DNA from: CAZVVT01 sp964630595
GTDB lineage: Bacteria; Chlamydiota; Chlamydiia; Chlamydiales; VFKH01
Assembly: GCA_964630595.1 (NCBI GenBank)
Contig: CAZVVT010000006.1
Location: 1 to 64,000 of the forward strand
DNA length: 64,000 nt
Direction of reading: 5' to 3'
This document shows positions 9,508 to 17,295 of the stretch, one piece after another. Made by a program: the position numbers and the translations under genes. Under the pieces are notes generated by a model. The model saw only the letters and a program-made list of their open reading frames with translations, was not told the origin of the DNA and did no database searches. Each line of letters begins with the position of its first letter. The stretch's first letter is position 1.

Positions 9508-10347
9508 ATGATTAACGCAAAACAGATTGAGCAGCGTTTAGAAGAGCTATTAAACGTCGGCTCGCCTGCCGTCCAGCCTCTCCTGGAGGCTGCCTCCTAC
9601 GCCGTCTTCACCGGAGGCAAGAGGCTGCGCCCTCTCTTGACCCTGGCTGTCGCCGAAGCGCTGGGTTCCCGAGATGCTCTCGATGCCGCTTGCGCAGTCG
9701 AAATGCTGCACGTTTCCTCTCTGATCCATGACGACATGCCCTGCATGGATAACGACGACTTTCGCCGCGGTCAGCCCACTGTCCACCGCGCTTTTGGGGA
9801 ATATCAAGCCCTTCTCGCAGGCGATTTCCTCCTCGTCTATGCCTTTGAGGTCGTCACAAAATCCTCCCTGCCGCCGCCAGTTCAAGCCGAGATTGTGCGC
9901 GTCCTGGCGCGTAGCGCTGGGGCCGAGGGGATGTGTGGAGGACAGCTTCTCGACCTCAATGGCAATATCGACAGCATTGACCAGCTGGAGTCGATGTACG
10001 AGTTAAAAACGGGCGCGCTTCTCAATGCCGCTGTGCAAGTCGGTGCCATTGTCGCCGGCGCCCATCAAGAAGAGCGAGCACTTCTCGAGGCCTATGCACA
10101 AAAAGTCGGTCTGGCCTTTCAGATCATCGACGATGTCTTGGACGTTGTTGCTCCGGAAGTGAAGCATAAAACCTCCTCCGATCAGGTCAACCAAAAGCAG
10201 ACCTATGTCACTTTTGTGGGTCTGGAGCAATGCCGCGTACGGGCTCACCAACTTATTGAAGAGGCGCTGGTATTGCTGACCTCTTTTGGCAAAAGGGCAG
10301 ACCCGCTACGCGAGCTTGCGCACTTTATCGAACAACGCGCCACTTAG
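9508..10347 (+). CDS. ispA: Farnesyl/geranylgeranyl diphosphate synthase
   Basis: A 279-residue trans-prenyltransferase that condenses IPP with allylic diphosphates, supplying precursors for undecaprenyl phosphate and quinones. The first Asp-rich motif is 'LIHDDMPCMDNDD', with an insertion between the aspartates as in bacterial FPP/GGPP synthases, and the second is 'IIDDVLDVV'. 'GGKRLRPLLTLA' is the conserved IPP-binding segment. The ATG lies in a CATG shared with the alternative folD start on the other strand. The 3' end overlaps the convergent membrane-protein gene by 23 bases. Chain length cannot be decided with certainty from the sequence. Confidence 0.9.
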   Translation: MINAKQIEQRLEELLNVGSPAVQPLLEAASYAVFTGGKRLRPLLTLAVAEALGSRDALDAACAVEMLHVSSLIHDDMPCMDNDDFRRGQPTVHRAFGEYQALLAGDFLLVYAFEVVTKSSLPPPVQAEIVRVLARSAGAEGMCGGQLLDLNGNIDSIDQLESMYELKTGALLNAAVQVGAIVAGAHQEERALLEAYAQKVGLAFQIIDDVLDVVAPEVKHKTSSDQVNQKQTYVTFVGLEQCRVRAHQLIEEALVLLTSFGKRADPLRELAHFIEQRAT

Positions 10348-10777
10348 CGAGCAGCCAAATAAGGGGCATGCCGAGAAGAGCGCCGGTGCCGAGGTCGAGG
10401 GCAAGGCTGGGGAGGTAGAGGCCGCGGTTGATGAGGGTTTCGACGAGGGCGGTGGCGGAGGCTACGAGGCAGAGGTGGGCGATGTAGGTGAAGATGGGCT
10501 GTTGGAGAAGGGCTTTGGGGACGAGGCTGACAAGCCAGGCAGAGGTGGCTAGGCTGAAGGCGTAGAGACCAAAGGGTGCTGTCGTGGTGAGCAGGTCAAG
10601 AAGAATGCCCAGGGCGAAGGCGGTTGCGATGCCTTCGATGGCGCCCAGGGTCATGAGAGCAAAAGCGATGGGGCCGCTGAAGGCAAGAAGGGGAAAGCCA
10701 AGCAGCGCAGCACAAAGTGCTGAAGTGATCGTAATGGCCGTTTGTAGGCTGAAAGCCATCCAGAGTTTAGTGCGCAT
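10325..10777 (-). CDS. MreD-like small integral membrane protein
   Basis: A 150-residue, almost wholly hydrophobic protein with about five membrane segments. The stretch 'ALGILLDLLTTTAPFGLYAF' has the spacing of the conserved motif of MreD rod-shape proteins (G..LDLL.....G..A), and the size fits MreD (~160 residues). It overlaps the upstream sugar transferase gene by 11 bases, so the two are probably cotranscribed with wrbA. MreD works with MreB/MreC in septal or lateral peptidoglycan assembly; no mreB or mreC lies nearby. The assignment rests on topology and one motif and is tentative. Confidence 0.5.
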   Translation of the reverse strand: MRTKLWMAFSLQTAITITSALCAALLGFPLLAFSGPIAFALMTLGAIEGIATAFALGILLDLLTTTAPFGLYAFSLATSAWLVSLVPKALLQQPIFTYIAHLCLVASATALVETLINRGLYLPSLALDLGTGALLGMPLIWLLAKWRVVR

Positions 10778-11381
10778 CTTTGGAGAGAATCATGGCGGGT
10801 ACGGTTTTTGCTACTAATTTGAGATCAAACCAGAAACTGCGGCGATCGATGTACTCCTCTTCAAGTTGGATGCGTTCCTCGTAAGAGATGTTGCTGCGAC
10901 CAGAGGTTTGCCAATATCCGGTGATGCCTGGCTTCGCGGTGAGAATTTTCGAGGCTTTGGGTCCAAAGCGCTCTTCAAGTTCTTTTGCTGTCACAGGGCG
11001 CGGCCCAACAACACTCATATCGCCTTTGAGTACATTCCAGAACTGCGGCAACTCATCAAGAGAGGTTTTACGCAAGAAACGTCCAATGGGAGTAATGCGA
11101 GGATCGAGTTTGAGTTTTTGATAAAGCTCCCACTCTAGTTTGCTCTGCGGGCAGCTTTGAAGCAGTTCGGTGAGCCGCTGACTGGCATCAAGCGCCATCG
11201 TGCGGTACTTCACGCAGCGAAAAAGGCGGCCGTCCATTCCAACGCGGTTATCGAGATAAAAGATCGGTCCGCGCGCTGAACAACGAATGATGAGGGCGAT
11301 CAAAGCAAAGGCGGGAAGACCTAGAATCAGTACGCTTGCGCTAAAGAGAATATCAAAAAGTCGTTTGCTAAAGGGGTACAT
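10767..11381 (-). CDS. Undecaprenyl-phosphate sugar phosphotransferase (bacterial sugar transferase family)
   Basis: A 204-residue member of the PF02397 family, monotopic phosphoglycosyl transferases that start lipid-linked glycan assembly by moving a sugar-1-phosphate onto undecaprenyl phosphate. Residues ~5-35 form the membrane-embedded helix after 'KRLFDILFSA'. The hallmarks are 'FRCVKYRTM', 'RFLRKTSLDELPQFWNVL', 'GDMSVVGPRP' and 'KPGITGYWQTSGRS'. The predicted catalytic Asp-Glu pair is in 'SLDELPQ'. It is the short form, without the four-helix N-terminal domain of WbaP. The start overlaps the wrbA stop by one base (TAATG), suggesting coupling. The sugar is unknown. Confidence 0.88.
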   Translation of the reverse strand: MYPFSKRLFDILFSASVLILGLPAFALIALIIRCSARGPIFYLDNRVGMDGRLFRCVKYRTMALDASQRLTELLQSCPQSKLEWELYQKLKLDPRITPIGRFLRKTSLDELPQFWNVLKGDMSVVGPRPVTAKELEERFGPKASKILTAKPGITGYWQTSGRSNISYEERIQLEEEYIDRRSFWFDLKLVAKTVPAMILSKDAH

Positions 11382-11980
11382 TATTGCTTTCCCTCATGAA
11401 TCCATTTCGCAATTTGTGCAATGTGGCGGCCTTGGAAGCGCGCCCCATCTAATTCATTCGCGCTGGGGTGCTCACCCTCTGCGTCGGCGACGCACGAAGC
11501 GCCGTAGGGCGAACAGCCGGTGATAACTTTTTTTTCCATCTGTCCTTGAAACGCGTAGGGGAGTCCGACCACAACCATTCCTTGGTGAAACAAAAAGGTA
11601 TGAAAGGCCAGAAGAGTGGATTCTTGTCCGCCGTGCTGCGTTGCACTACTGGTAAAAACGCCGCCCACCTTGCCCACTAAAGAACCGCTGGCCCACAGCT
11701 TTCCGGTACCGTCGATGAATTGGCTCATTTGGCCGCACATGTTTCCGTAACGGGTGGGTGTGCCAAAGATAATGGCATCAGCAGCTATCAAATCTTCATT
11801 TGTCACAACGGGAATGTCGTCAAAAGAGAGGGCTTTCATTTTCGCGCGAACCTCAGGAGAAAGAGTTTCGGGTACGCGCTTGAGGGCGACAGAGCCAAAC
11901 TCTTTTGCTCCCTCCGCCACAGCTTCCGCCATTTTCTTAATGTGTCCGTAGGTCGAGTGAAAGACAACAAGCGTGTGCAT
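11381..11980 (-). CDS. wrbA: NAD(P)H:quinone oxidoreductase WrbA
   Basis: A 199-residue flavodoxin-fold protein that reduces quinones by two electrons in the cytosol and avoids semiquinone radicals. The FMN phosphate loop is 'VVFHSTYGHIKKMAEAVAEG'. 'IIFGTPTRYGNMCGQMSQF' and 'GVFTSSATQHGGQESTLL' are WrbA-specific flavin contacts, and 'TGCSPYGASCVADAEG' is the family's conserved C-terminal loop. I set the start at ATG 11980 (MHTLVVFHSTYG); a longer frame to 12136 adds 52 residues with no family match and would overlap the divergent transporter gene. It is the first gene of a probable three-gene unit with the sugar transferase and the MreD-like protein. Confidence 0.92.
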   Translation of the reverse strand: MHTLVVFHSTYGHIKKMAEAVAEGAKEFGSVALKRVPETLSPEVRAKMKALSFDDIPVVTNEDLIAADAIIFGTPTRYGNMCGQMSQFIDGTGKLWASGSLVGKVGGVFTSSATQHGGQESTLLAFHTFLFHQGMVVVGLPYAFQGQMEKKVITGCSPYGASCVADAEGEHPSANELDGARFQGRHIAQIAKWIHEGKQ

Positions 11981-12054
11981 AAGCTGTTTATTATCCCCAG
12001 CCCCCCTTTTTCCAATAGAAAAAATTTCAAGGGAGCGGGAATACTGCATCTCAT

Positions 12055-13455
12055 ATGATGAAATGGATCCACCTTTCGATTGCGATAATACTGGCAATAC
12101 TGATCTGGCAAGTGCCCGCTCCGGAAAGCGTAGCAAAAGAGGGAATGCCCTTATTGGCGATTTTCGTGGGAGCCATTTACGCGATTATCACTAAACCGCT
12201 TCCCATGGGTGCCATCTCCCTGATCGCCGTCTTAGTACTCATTTTAACAAAAACCCTCTCCTTTGGAGATGCCTTTTCCGGATTTACGAGTGATATTGTT
12301 TGGTTGATTGTCTTCGCCTACTTTATTTCGAGAGGAATTATTAATACCGGTTTGGGTAATCGTATTGCCTTTTTATTTATGCGTCGCTTTGGCAAGCGCA
12401 CGCTTGGTTTAAGTTACAGTTTGGCGGTGACCGACTTGGTTTTAGCTCCCGCCATTCCTAGCAGCACTGCGCGAGCGGGTGGAATTGTTCTTCCCATTTT
12501 AAAATCGATTTCTATTGCTTTTGGGAGCCATGCGCACCAGCCGGATGCCAACCGTGTGGGAACTTACCTTACGCTTACAGCTTTTCACATTACCTGCATT
12601 TCCTCCGCCATGTTTTTGACGGCTATGGGGGGAAATCCGCTGATTGTTGACTTAGCGGCACAAAGCGGCGTCAAAATTACTTGGTTGAGTTGGGCTTTGG
12701 CGGCTTCCGTTCCCGGTATCATCAGTATCGTCATTCTTCCCTACCTGATCTTTAAGCTCTTTCCGCCCATCATCAAGCAAACACCCGATGCCCCTGAATA
12801 CGCACAGAGAAAGCTCAAAGAGATGGGGCGCGTCTCTTTCCACGAGTGGCTGATGCTTTTCGTCTTTGTTGGGCTGGTTGGGCTTTGGATTTTTGGAGAA
12901 AGCGTCGGAATTAAAGCGGCCGTCACGGCGCTGATGGGTGTAGCTGTTTTGCTGATTGCCGGAGTGCTTTCTTGGAAAGATCTCATGAAGGAGGACAGTG
13001 CGTGGGATACGCTGATCTGGTTTGCCTCTCTTGCGATGATGGCAGGATTCCTCAATAAGTTGGGGGTCATTCACTGGTTTGGCGATTGGGTAGCGGGTAA
13101 CATTCATGGCTACTCGTGGCAGGCGGGCTTTGCCGTGATGGCCCTTGTCTACTTCTTCACGCACTACTTCTTCGCCAGCAACCTCGCGCACATCAGCGCA
13201 ATGTATGCGGCCTTTTTAGTGGTTTCCATCGCTTTAGGTACGCCGCCTTATCTGGCCGCCTTTGTCCTGGCCTTCTTCTCTAATCTCTTTGGAACGCTGA
13301 CGCACTACGGCTGCGGTCCCGCGCCGATCCTCTTTGGGGCTGGTTACGTGCCGATTGGGAAGTGGTGGCAGGCAGGGCTTATTCTTTCGCTGGTGAACAT
13401 TGTGATCTGGTTTGGCATCGGCGGACTGTGGTGGAAATTCCTGAATCTCTGGTAA
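12055..13455 (+). CDS. DASS-family dicarboxylate (2-oxoglutarate/malate) transporter
   Basis: A 466-residue polytopic membrane protein of the divalent anion:Na+ symporter family. It has about 12 segments and family motifs 'PAIPSSTARAGGIVLPIL' (with the SxT-type substrate loop) and, in the C-terminal half, 'SNLFGTLTHYGCGPAPILFG'. Plant plastid and chlamydial relatives exchange 2-oxoglutarate and malate, so this may bring host TCA intermediates into a parasite with an incomplete cycle (inference from family). It starts at ATG 12055 in a short divergent region with wrbA. Its 3' end overlaps the Rsm22-like gene by about 25 bases. Confidence 0.85.
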   Translation: MMKWIHLSIAIILAILIWQVPAPESVAKEGMPLLAIFVGAIYAIITKPLPMGAISLIAVLVLILTKTLSFGDAFSGFTSDIVWLIVFAYFISRGIINTGLGNRIAFLFMRRFGKRTLGLSYSLAVTDLVLAPAIPSSTARAGGIVLPILKSISIAFGSHAHQPDANRVGTYLTLTAFHITCISSAMFLTAMGGNPLIVDLAAQSGVKITWLSWALAASVPGIISIVILPYLIFKLFPPIIKQTPDAPEYAQRKLKEMGRVSFHEWLMLFVFVGLVGLWIFGESVGIKAAVTALMGVAVLLIAGVLSWKDLMKEDSAWDTLIWFASLAMMAGFLNKLGVIHWFGDWVAGNIHGYSWQAGFAVMALVYFFTHYFFASNLAHISAMYAAFLVVSIALGTPPYLAAFVLAFFSNLFGTLTHYGCGPAPILFGAGYVPIGKWWQAGLILSLVNIVIWFGIGGLWWKFLNLW

Positions 13456-14273
13456 AGCCGTCGGAGCTAAAAGTTGCCTACGAAAAAATTTCTGCTGGAT
13501 ACCGAAAAGGACGGGTCCAACTCAAGGATCCCATCGATTACTTGGCCTATGTTGCGGCGCGCAGCCCCGCAACCGGCGCAGCGATCCGCGCCGTACTCAC
13601 AGAGGTGGCGGCCCGCATCACGCACCCAGTGCACTCCATTTGTGATGTTGGCATGGGCCCTGGCACGGCCATCGCCACCCTCCGCGAACTCTTTCCCGCC
13701 GCCCGCTACGCAGGCGTTGAAAAAGACCCTCAGTTCATCGCACTTGCACAGCAAATCTTCGGTCCATTGGACGTCAAGCCACCGCACGCTGCCGACCTTG
13801 TGCTCTGCTCTTATTCGCTCAACGAAATGAGTGATCCCACGCCTTTTCTCAATCTCGACGCGCAAACCATTGTCATCATCGAGCCGGGCACCACCGAAGG
13901 CTTTCGCCGCATACTCTCTTACCGCGATCATTTGATCGGCCAAGGGCTGCACATGGTCGCTCCTTGCCCCGCTTCCCACAAGTGTCCCTCTTCCTGGTGT
14001 CACTTCTCCGTACGCGTGCCGCGCACCAAACTACATCGCTACATCAAAGGCACGATGGGCCATGAGGACGAGAAATACTCCTATATTGCCATGTCAAAAC
14101 ATCCCGCGCGCACTGCTTCTGCCCGCATTGTCGCTTCACCTGAACACAAAAGCGGCCATACCCATTTCCTTTTGTGCGAAAACTGCCAGCTTGTAAAAAA
14201 AACAGTCTCTCGCAAAGACGCCCACTTTAAACAAGCAAAGAAGCTTGAGTGGGGAGATTCGTGCGAATTGTAA
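13431..14273 (+). CDS. Rsm22-like rRNA methyltransferase-family protein
   Basis: About 280 residues with a class I SAM fold ('SICDVGMGPGTAIATLRELF', 'YAGVEKDPQFIALA', 'DLVLCSYSLNEM', 'IVIIEPGTTEGF'). Downstream it has the mark of the Rsm22/METTL17 family: cysteines in 'CPASHKCPSSWCHFSVRV' and 'CENCQLVKK', which in mitochondrial relatives bind an Fe-S cluster or metal. 'KYSYIAMSK' is also typical. Such proteins act in small-ribosomal-subunit assembly. The start is uncertain: GTG 13431 or 13428 gives VEIPESL, overlapping the transporter gene slightly; the frame is open further upstream. Confidence 0.75.
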   Translation: MEIPESLVKPSELKVAYEKISAGYRKGRVQLKDPIDYLAYVAARSPATGAAIRAVLTEVAARITHPVHSICDVGMGPGTAIATLRELFPAARYAGVEKDPQFIALAQQIFGPLDVKPPHAADLVLCSYSLNEMSDPTPFLNLDAQTIVIIEPGTTEGFRRILSYRDHLIGQGLHMVAPCPASHKCPSSWCHFSVRVPRTKLHRYIKGTMGHEDEKYSYIAMSKHPARTASARIVASPEHKSGHTHFLLCENCQLVKKTVSRKDAHFKQAKKLEWGDSCEL

Positions 14274-14283
14274 CAGAAAAGTT

Positions 14284-14553
14284 ATGTCTCTAGTAGTTAC
14301 TGCCACAATGAAAGAAGATGCTGCTTATGCGCGAGCTCTTCGCTTGCAATTAGAAGGGCAAAGATTGTTTCGAGGAGCTCACGCTGTGGGCTTTCTTCGT
14401 GGAAGACAAATCCATGTTGTTTTTGACCGCAGAACAAGAGTCGTTGAACTCCGCTTACTGAGTTTAAAGCGAATAGAGAGCGTCGAAGTAGAATACAAAG
14501 ATATTCCCAAGATACTGCGGTTTTTTCTTAGAAAAATCCTCTATTCAAGTTAG
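14284..14553 (+). CDS. Small basic hypothetical protein
   Basis: An 89-residue protein (MSLVVTATMKEDAAYARA) that I do not recognise. It is rich in arginine (RALRLQLEGQRLFRG; FDRRTRVVELRLLSLKR) and has no membrane segment or signal peptide. The frame is open back to 14245, overlapping the previous gene; ATG 14284 is the more economical start, though no strong ribosome-binding site precedes it. It ends convergently, 4 bases into the ExoD-like gene. The basic, beta-strand-like pattern could suit a nucleic-acid or small regulatory protein, but nothing specific is seen. Confidence 0.45.
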   Translation: MSLVVTATMKEDAAYARALRLQLEGQRLFRGAHAVGFLRGRQIHVVFDRRTRVVELRLLSLKRIESVEVEYKDIPKILRFFLRKILYSS

Positions 14554-15149
14554 AGCCACTCGAAGCCAAACCAAAAGAGGGCAGTGAAGAGGCCGATCGC
14601 GATCAAGGAAGAGATCCATCCCAGTAAGATGAAGAGGCCGTCGTAGGCGAGCAGGCCAAGGCCAAGGAAGACGATGGGGGTGGCGGCAACCGTGTTGCTG
14701 AAAGGGACGGGCAGGGGTAGGGCCATGAAAAAGCCCTGGATGCAGAGGGTGATGCCGATGAGGGTTTTGTAGTGGCAGAGCCGGGTGAGGCGGTGGTGGA
14801 GGATGTAGCGCAGTTTGTGGGTGGTTTTTTCCGTGATATGGATGATTTTGCGCAGGTGGCTGGGCTTTACCGTGCAGGTCCGTATAAAGGGGGGGAGCCA
14901 GAGCCGCTTATGGAGGAGGATTTTGACTCCAAAAAGGATTTGGAGGATCCCAAAGGGGCTGGAAAGGCCGGGAATGGTAATAGGAAAGGCAAAGGGAAGG
15001 CTGAAAATCACGATAAGCAACCCATAGCCCTGGCCGTCTAAAGATGCAACTATCTCAGCTACAGTGACTTGCTTATGATGCGCGAGATTTGTGAGCTTTT
15101 TTAAAGCTCCTTCTACCTTATGGTTTTCTTGTATATTAGGCGTCTTCAA
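14550..15149 (-). CDS. ExoD-like membrane protein
   Basis: About 199 residues matching the ExoD family (PF06055). There is a soluble N-terminal helix region ('KLTNLAHHKQVTVAEIVASL'), then 'GYGLLIVIFSLPFAFPI' with the conserved glycine/proline turn 'IPGLSSPFG', and three to four more membrane segments. ExoD was named for an exopolysaccharide/alkali phenotype in rhizobia; its biochemical role is unknown. No ATG fits; TTG 15149 has AGGA nine bases upstream and leaves a short divergent spacer to the next gene. The longer frame to 15290 would run into the kinase-like gene on the other strand. Confidence 0.7.
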   Translation of the reverse strand: MKTPNIQENHKVEGALKKLTNLAHHKQVTVAEIVASLDGQGYGLLIVIFSLPFAFPITIPGLSSPFGILQILFGVKILLHKRLWLPPFIRTCTVKPSHLRKIIHITEKTTHKLRYILHHRLTRLCHYKTLIGITLCIQGFFMALPLPVPFSNTVAATPIVFLGLGLLAYDGLFILLGWISSLIAIGLFTALFWFGFEWL

Positions 15150-15195
15150 CGGTATAATTTCCTGCTCTACTTGCCGTAACCATAAGGAAAATACG

Positions 15196-16332
15196 ATGTT
15201 CAGTCCAGTACGTTCGAAGCCATTTCTTGGTAGCCCACATGCGGATGATCCAGCACGTGTTGCGGAAGGGTCAAAAAGACGACGCATCATTTCCCAGGAA
15301 AGTGCGGCATCAGATGCAGCAGCTTTTACCTCTCCTACTCGACCACAAGCTCTGCCCGGTGCTGGTGCAATGACTGCAGGTTTTTCCCCTCTTGAAGAGA
15401 TGGATCTCTTAGACGATTTTCCTGCTCGAATGGTTACAGCGGCAGCTGCAGTTTTTGGTTCTCCTGCTAGAGAAGCGGCTGCGGCGGCTGGAGGCTTTTT
15501 TGGCTCTCCTCCTAGAACAGCAGCAGCTGGCGCCGGTTTCAGCTCACCCGCTAGGGGTGGAGCTGCAGCGGCTGGAGGCTTTGGCTCTCCTCCTAGAACA
15601 GCAGCAGCTGGCGCCGGTTTCGGCTCACCCGCTAGGGGTGGAGCTGCAGCGGCAGCAGATTTTGGTGGTCCGTCGAGAGCAGCTCCTCCCGCTATTCGCT
15701 CAAAATATTTCAGCTCGACTTATGGGCAGATCTGTACTTCGTTGTTAGGGAAGGGAATTTCCATTGATGGAACATTGCGCACCTTAAGTTTCCTTGGAAA
15801 AGGGGAGTATTTCAATGTCTATCGAGCCGTAGGTACAGAGTGGGTTGTGAAGATTCCCCACTTCGAAAATAAGGTGACTCCAAACGCCTACCAAAAATTG
15901 ATCGCAATGCACAGACCCGATACCTATACGGCTCTCTTCGTAGGAGCGCCTGTAGCAGCAGTGAAAGAGGTAACAGAACACTACATCGTGCAACGTTTTG
16001 TAAAGGGTCACCAAGCAACTGAAATTGTCGGCGAAAACATTCACTGCTTAGCTCAACTAGTCGCTGCTGCTTGCAAGAATAAAAGACCGGTTGATGTCAA
16101 CGTTGGTAACCTGCTGATCGAAAACGGGTTGCTGGTGTGCATCGATCCAATTCCACCGCTCGATCAAGAAGAGCCTTTAGACTTCCTCAGCTTGCTGGAA
16201 GGTCTTTTCCTAAGGGTACGTATTACCGATGCAGCAAAGCGCGCAGTACTTGCTCCTTTAGCGGCTTGGCCCGAGGCTATCGAAGCGATTCGCTTGGCAG
16301 AAGCAAGTCCTCTGCTGCCCTTCATTACCTAA
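15196..16332 (+). CDS. Kinase-like protein with repeat-rich, NLS-bearing N-terminus (candidate effector)
   Basis: ATG 15196 has AAGGAAA six bases upstream and gives 378 residues. Residues 1-165 are low-complexity and probably disordered: a basic cluster KRRR at 27-30 that looks like a nuclear localisation signal, and Ala/Gly/Pro/Ser-rich repeats (FGSPPRTAAAGAG). The C-terminal half looks like a compact protein-kinase fold: Gly-rich loop 'LGKGEYFNVYRA' (200-211), candidate ATP lysine K219 in 'WVVKIP', catalytic-loop-like 'VDVNVGNLLI' with D300 and N305 in the D-x4-N spacing of kinases, and a second metal aspartate D317 in 'CIDP' in place of DFG. HRD is replaced by PVD. The design suggests a secreted protein acting in the host cell (inference). 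It could instead be a pseudokinase. Confidence 0.65.
   Translation: MFSPVRSKPFLGSPHADDPARVAEGSKRRRIISQESAASDAAAFTSPTRPQALPGAGAMTAGFSPLEEMDLLDDFPARMVTAAAAVFGSPAREAAAAAGGFFGSPPRTAAAGAGFSSPARGGAAAAGGFGSPPRTAAAGAGFGSPARGGAAAAADFGGPSRAAPPAIRSKYFSSTYGQICTSLLGKGISIDGTLRTLSFLGKGEYFNVYRAVGTEWVVKIPHFENKVTPNAYQKLIAMHRPDTYTALFVGAPVAAVKEVTEHYIVQRFVKGHQATEIVGENIHCLAQLVAAACKNKRPVDVNVGNLLIENGLLVCIDPIPPLDQEEPLDFLSLLEGLFLRVRITDAAKRAVLAPLAAWPEAIEAIRLAEASPLLPFIT
15502..15663 (+). repeat. Two 81-bp in-frame direct repeats
   Basis: Units 15502-15582 and 15583-15663 are nearly identical and encode 27 residues each (GSPPRTAAAGAGF[S/G]SPARG...). The first differs at one codon (agc for ggc), and the second diverges only in its last codons. 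An earlier degenerate copy (VFGSPAREAAAAAGGF) precedes them. The near identity implies recent duplication and possible length variation between strains. Confidence 0.9.
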
Positions 16333-16892
16333 TCAGGTTCGGGCTCGCCGCGGACCCAGGCAGTGACGGCCAGGCGCATGGCTTTTTCTACCGACATATC
16401 CATCGGGCGGATTTTGCTTCGATCTATGAGTAAGGTGATGCCGCCGATCTGGTAACTCAATGGGATGTAGACGGCTACTTTGCTGGCATCGTGAGGAATT
16501 GTTTCCGAAGTAATGAACCCCAACATATCCATTTCATGCACAGTAACGAGAACAACAGACCCGCCTTCGCGTTTGGTGCGAAAGAAGTTGAGTAGGTCGG
16601 AGATGGAGCTGTAGAGCGTTTTGAAGAGGGGGATCTTCTTAAGTTGGCGTTCTGCCCAGCCGTAGGCTTTACTGATAAACCACGCGTTCAGGGTCAGACC
16701 GAAAACAAAAACAAAGCCCAAGCCAATGATCAGCCCCAGCCCGGGGAAATAGTGAGCAGGGCCCATGATCATCTTCAGAATATAGCCGAAAAAGCCCTCA
16801 ATAAAGTTGAGGAGCCAGACGACCAAGGCCACTGTAATGGCGATGGGGAGGATGGCCATAAGGCCTTTAAGAAAGATCTTGCCGATGCGCAT
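16329..16892 (-). CDS. DUF502 family membrane protein
   Basis: A 187-residue protein of the DUF502 family. It has two N-terminal membrane segments ('GLMAILPIAITVALVVWLL' and 'LGLIIGLGFVFVFGLTLNAW'), then 'KIPLFKTLYSSISDLLNFF', the family's most conserved segment, and a soluble beta-rich domain. The molecular role is unknown. The 3' end overlaps the convergent kinase-like gene by 4 bases, and the start overlaps the ruvX 3' end by 26, so it probably belongs to the kdsB-pyrG-ruvX transcript. Confidence 0.85.
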   Translation of the reverse strand: MRIGKIFLKGLMAILPIAITVALVVWLLNFIEGFFGYILKMIMGPAHYFPGLGLIIGLGFVFVFGLTLNAWFISKAYGWAERQLKKIPLFKTLYSSISDLLNFFRTKREGGSVVLVTVHEMDMLGFITSETIPHDASKVAVYIPLSYQIGGITLLIDRSKIRPMDMSVEKAMRLAVTAWVRGEPEPD

Positions 16893-17295
16893 CTAGGTAA
16901 CTCTGTAGCATAATGACTGCCGCGGCCGTGTCAAGTGCTTCTGTGCGGCGTTTACGGCTCAAACCAACCTCTTTGAGGGCCCTATCGGCCTGTAAAGAGG
17001 TGAGCCTTTCGTCCCAAAGGTGGACAGGGCAGGAGACCTTGGTTTGCAGCTGGGCAGCAAAATGGGCTGCCTGGTCGGCCATAGGGCCCTTTTTGCCGTT
17101 CATATTGAGAGGGTGCCCGACAACAATGGCTTCTACGGGGTGTTTTTCGAGCGCCTTAAGAACGCCTTCAATGGACGTTTCGGTGCGGCCATCGCTGTCT
17201 ACGCGGGTTAGAGGGCTGGCCAGACTTTTGCCCAAGTCAGAGAGAGCAACCCCAATGCGTTTTTGGCCAAAGTCAATGCCGGCGATCCTACCCAT
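16867..17295 (-). CDS. ruvX: Putative pre-16S rRNA nuclease RuvX/YqgF
   Basis: A 142-residue RNase H-fold protein beginning MGRIAGIDFGQKRIGVALSD at ATG 17295. The first catalytic aspartate is in GIDFG, 'AIVVGHPLNMNGKKG' is the family loop, and 'VHLWDERLTSLQA' carries the conserved DERLT with the catalytic glutamate. 'RTEALDTAAAVIMLQSYLD' has the third acidic site. It matures the 5' end of 16S rRNA in other bacteria. It overlaps the pyrG 3' end by 8 bases. The order kdsB-pyrG-ruvX matches chlamydial genomes. Confidence 0.92.
   Translation of the reverse strand: MGRIAGIDFGQKRIGVALSDLGKSLASPLTRVDSDGRTETSIEGVLKALEKHPVEAIVVGHPLNMNGKKGPMADQAAHFAAQLQTKVSCPVHLWDERLTSLQADRALKEVGLSRKRRTEALDTAAAVIMLQSYLDAHRQDLS

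Noticed and set aside
14550..15290. Full-length 246-residue ExoD-like frame starting at 15290
   Set aside because: It would overlap the well-supported kinase-like gene start on the other strand; the family match begins after about residue 60.
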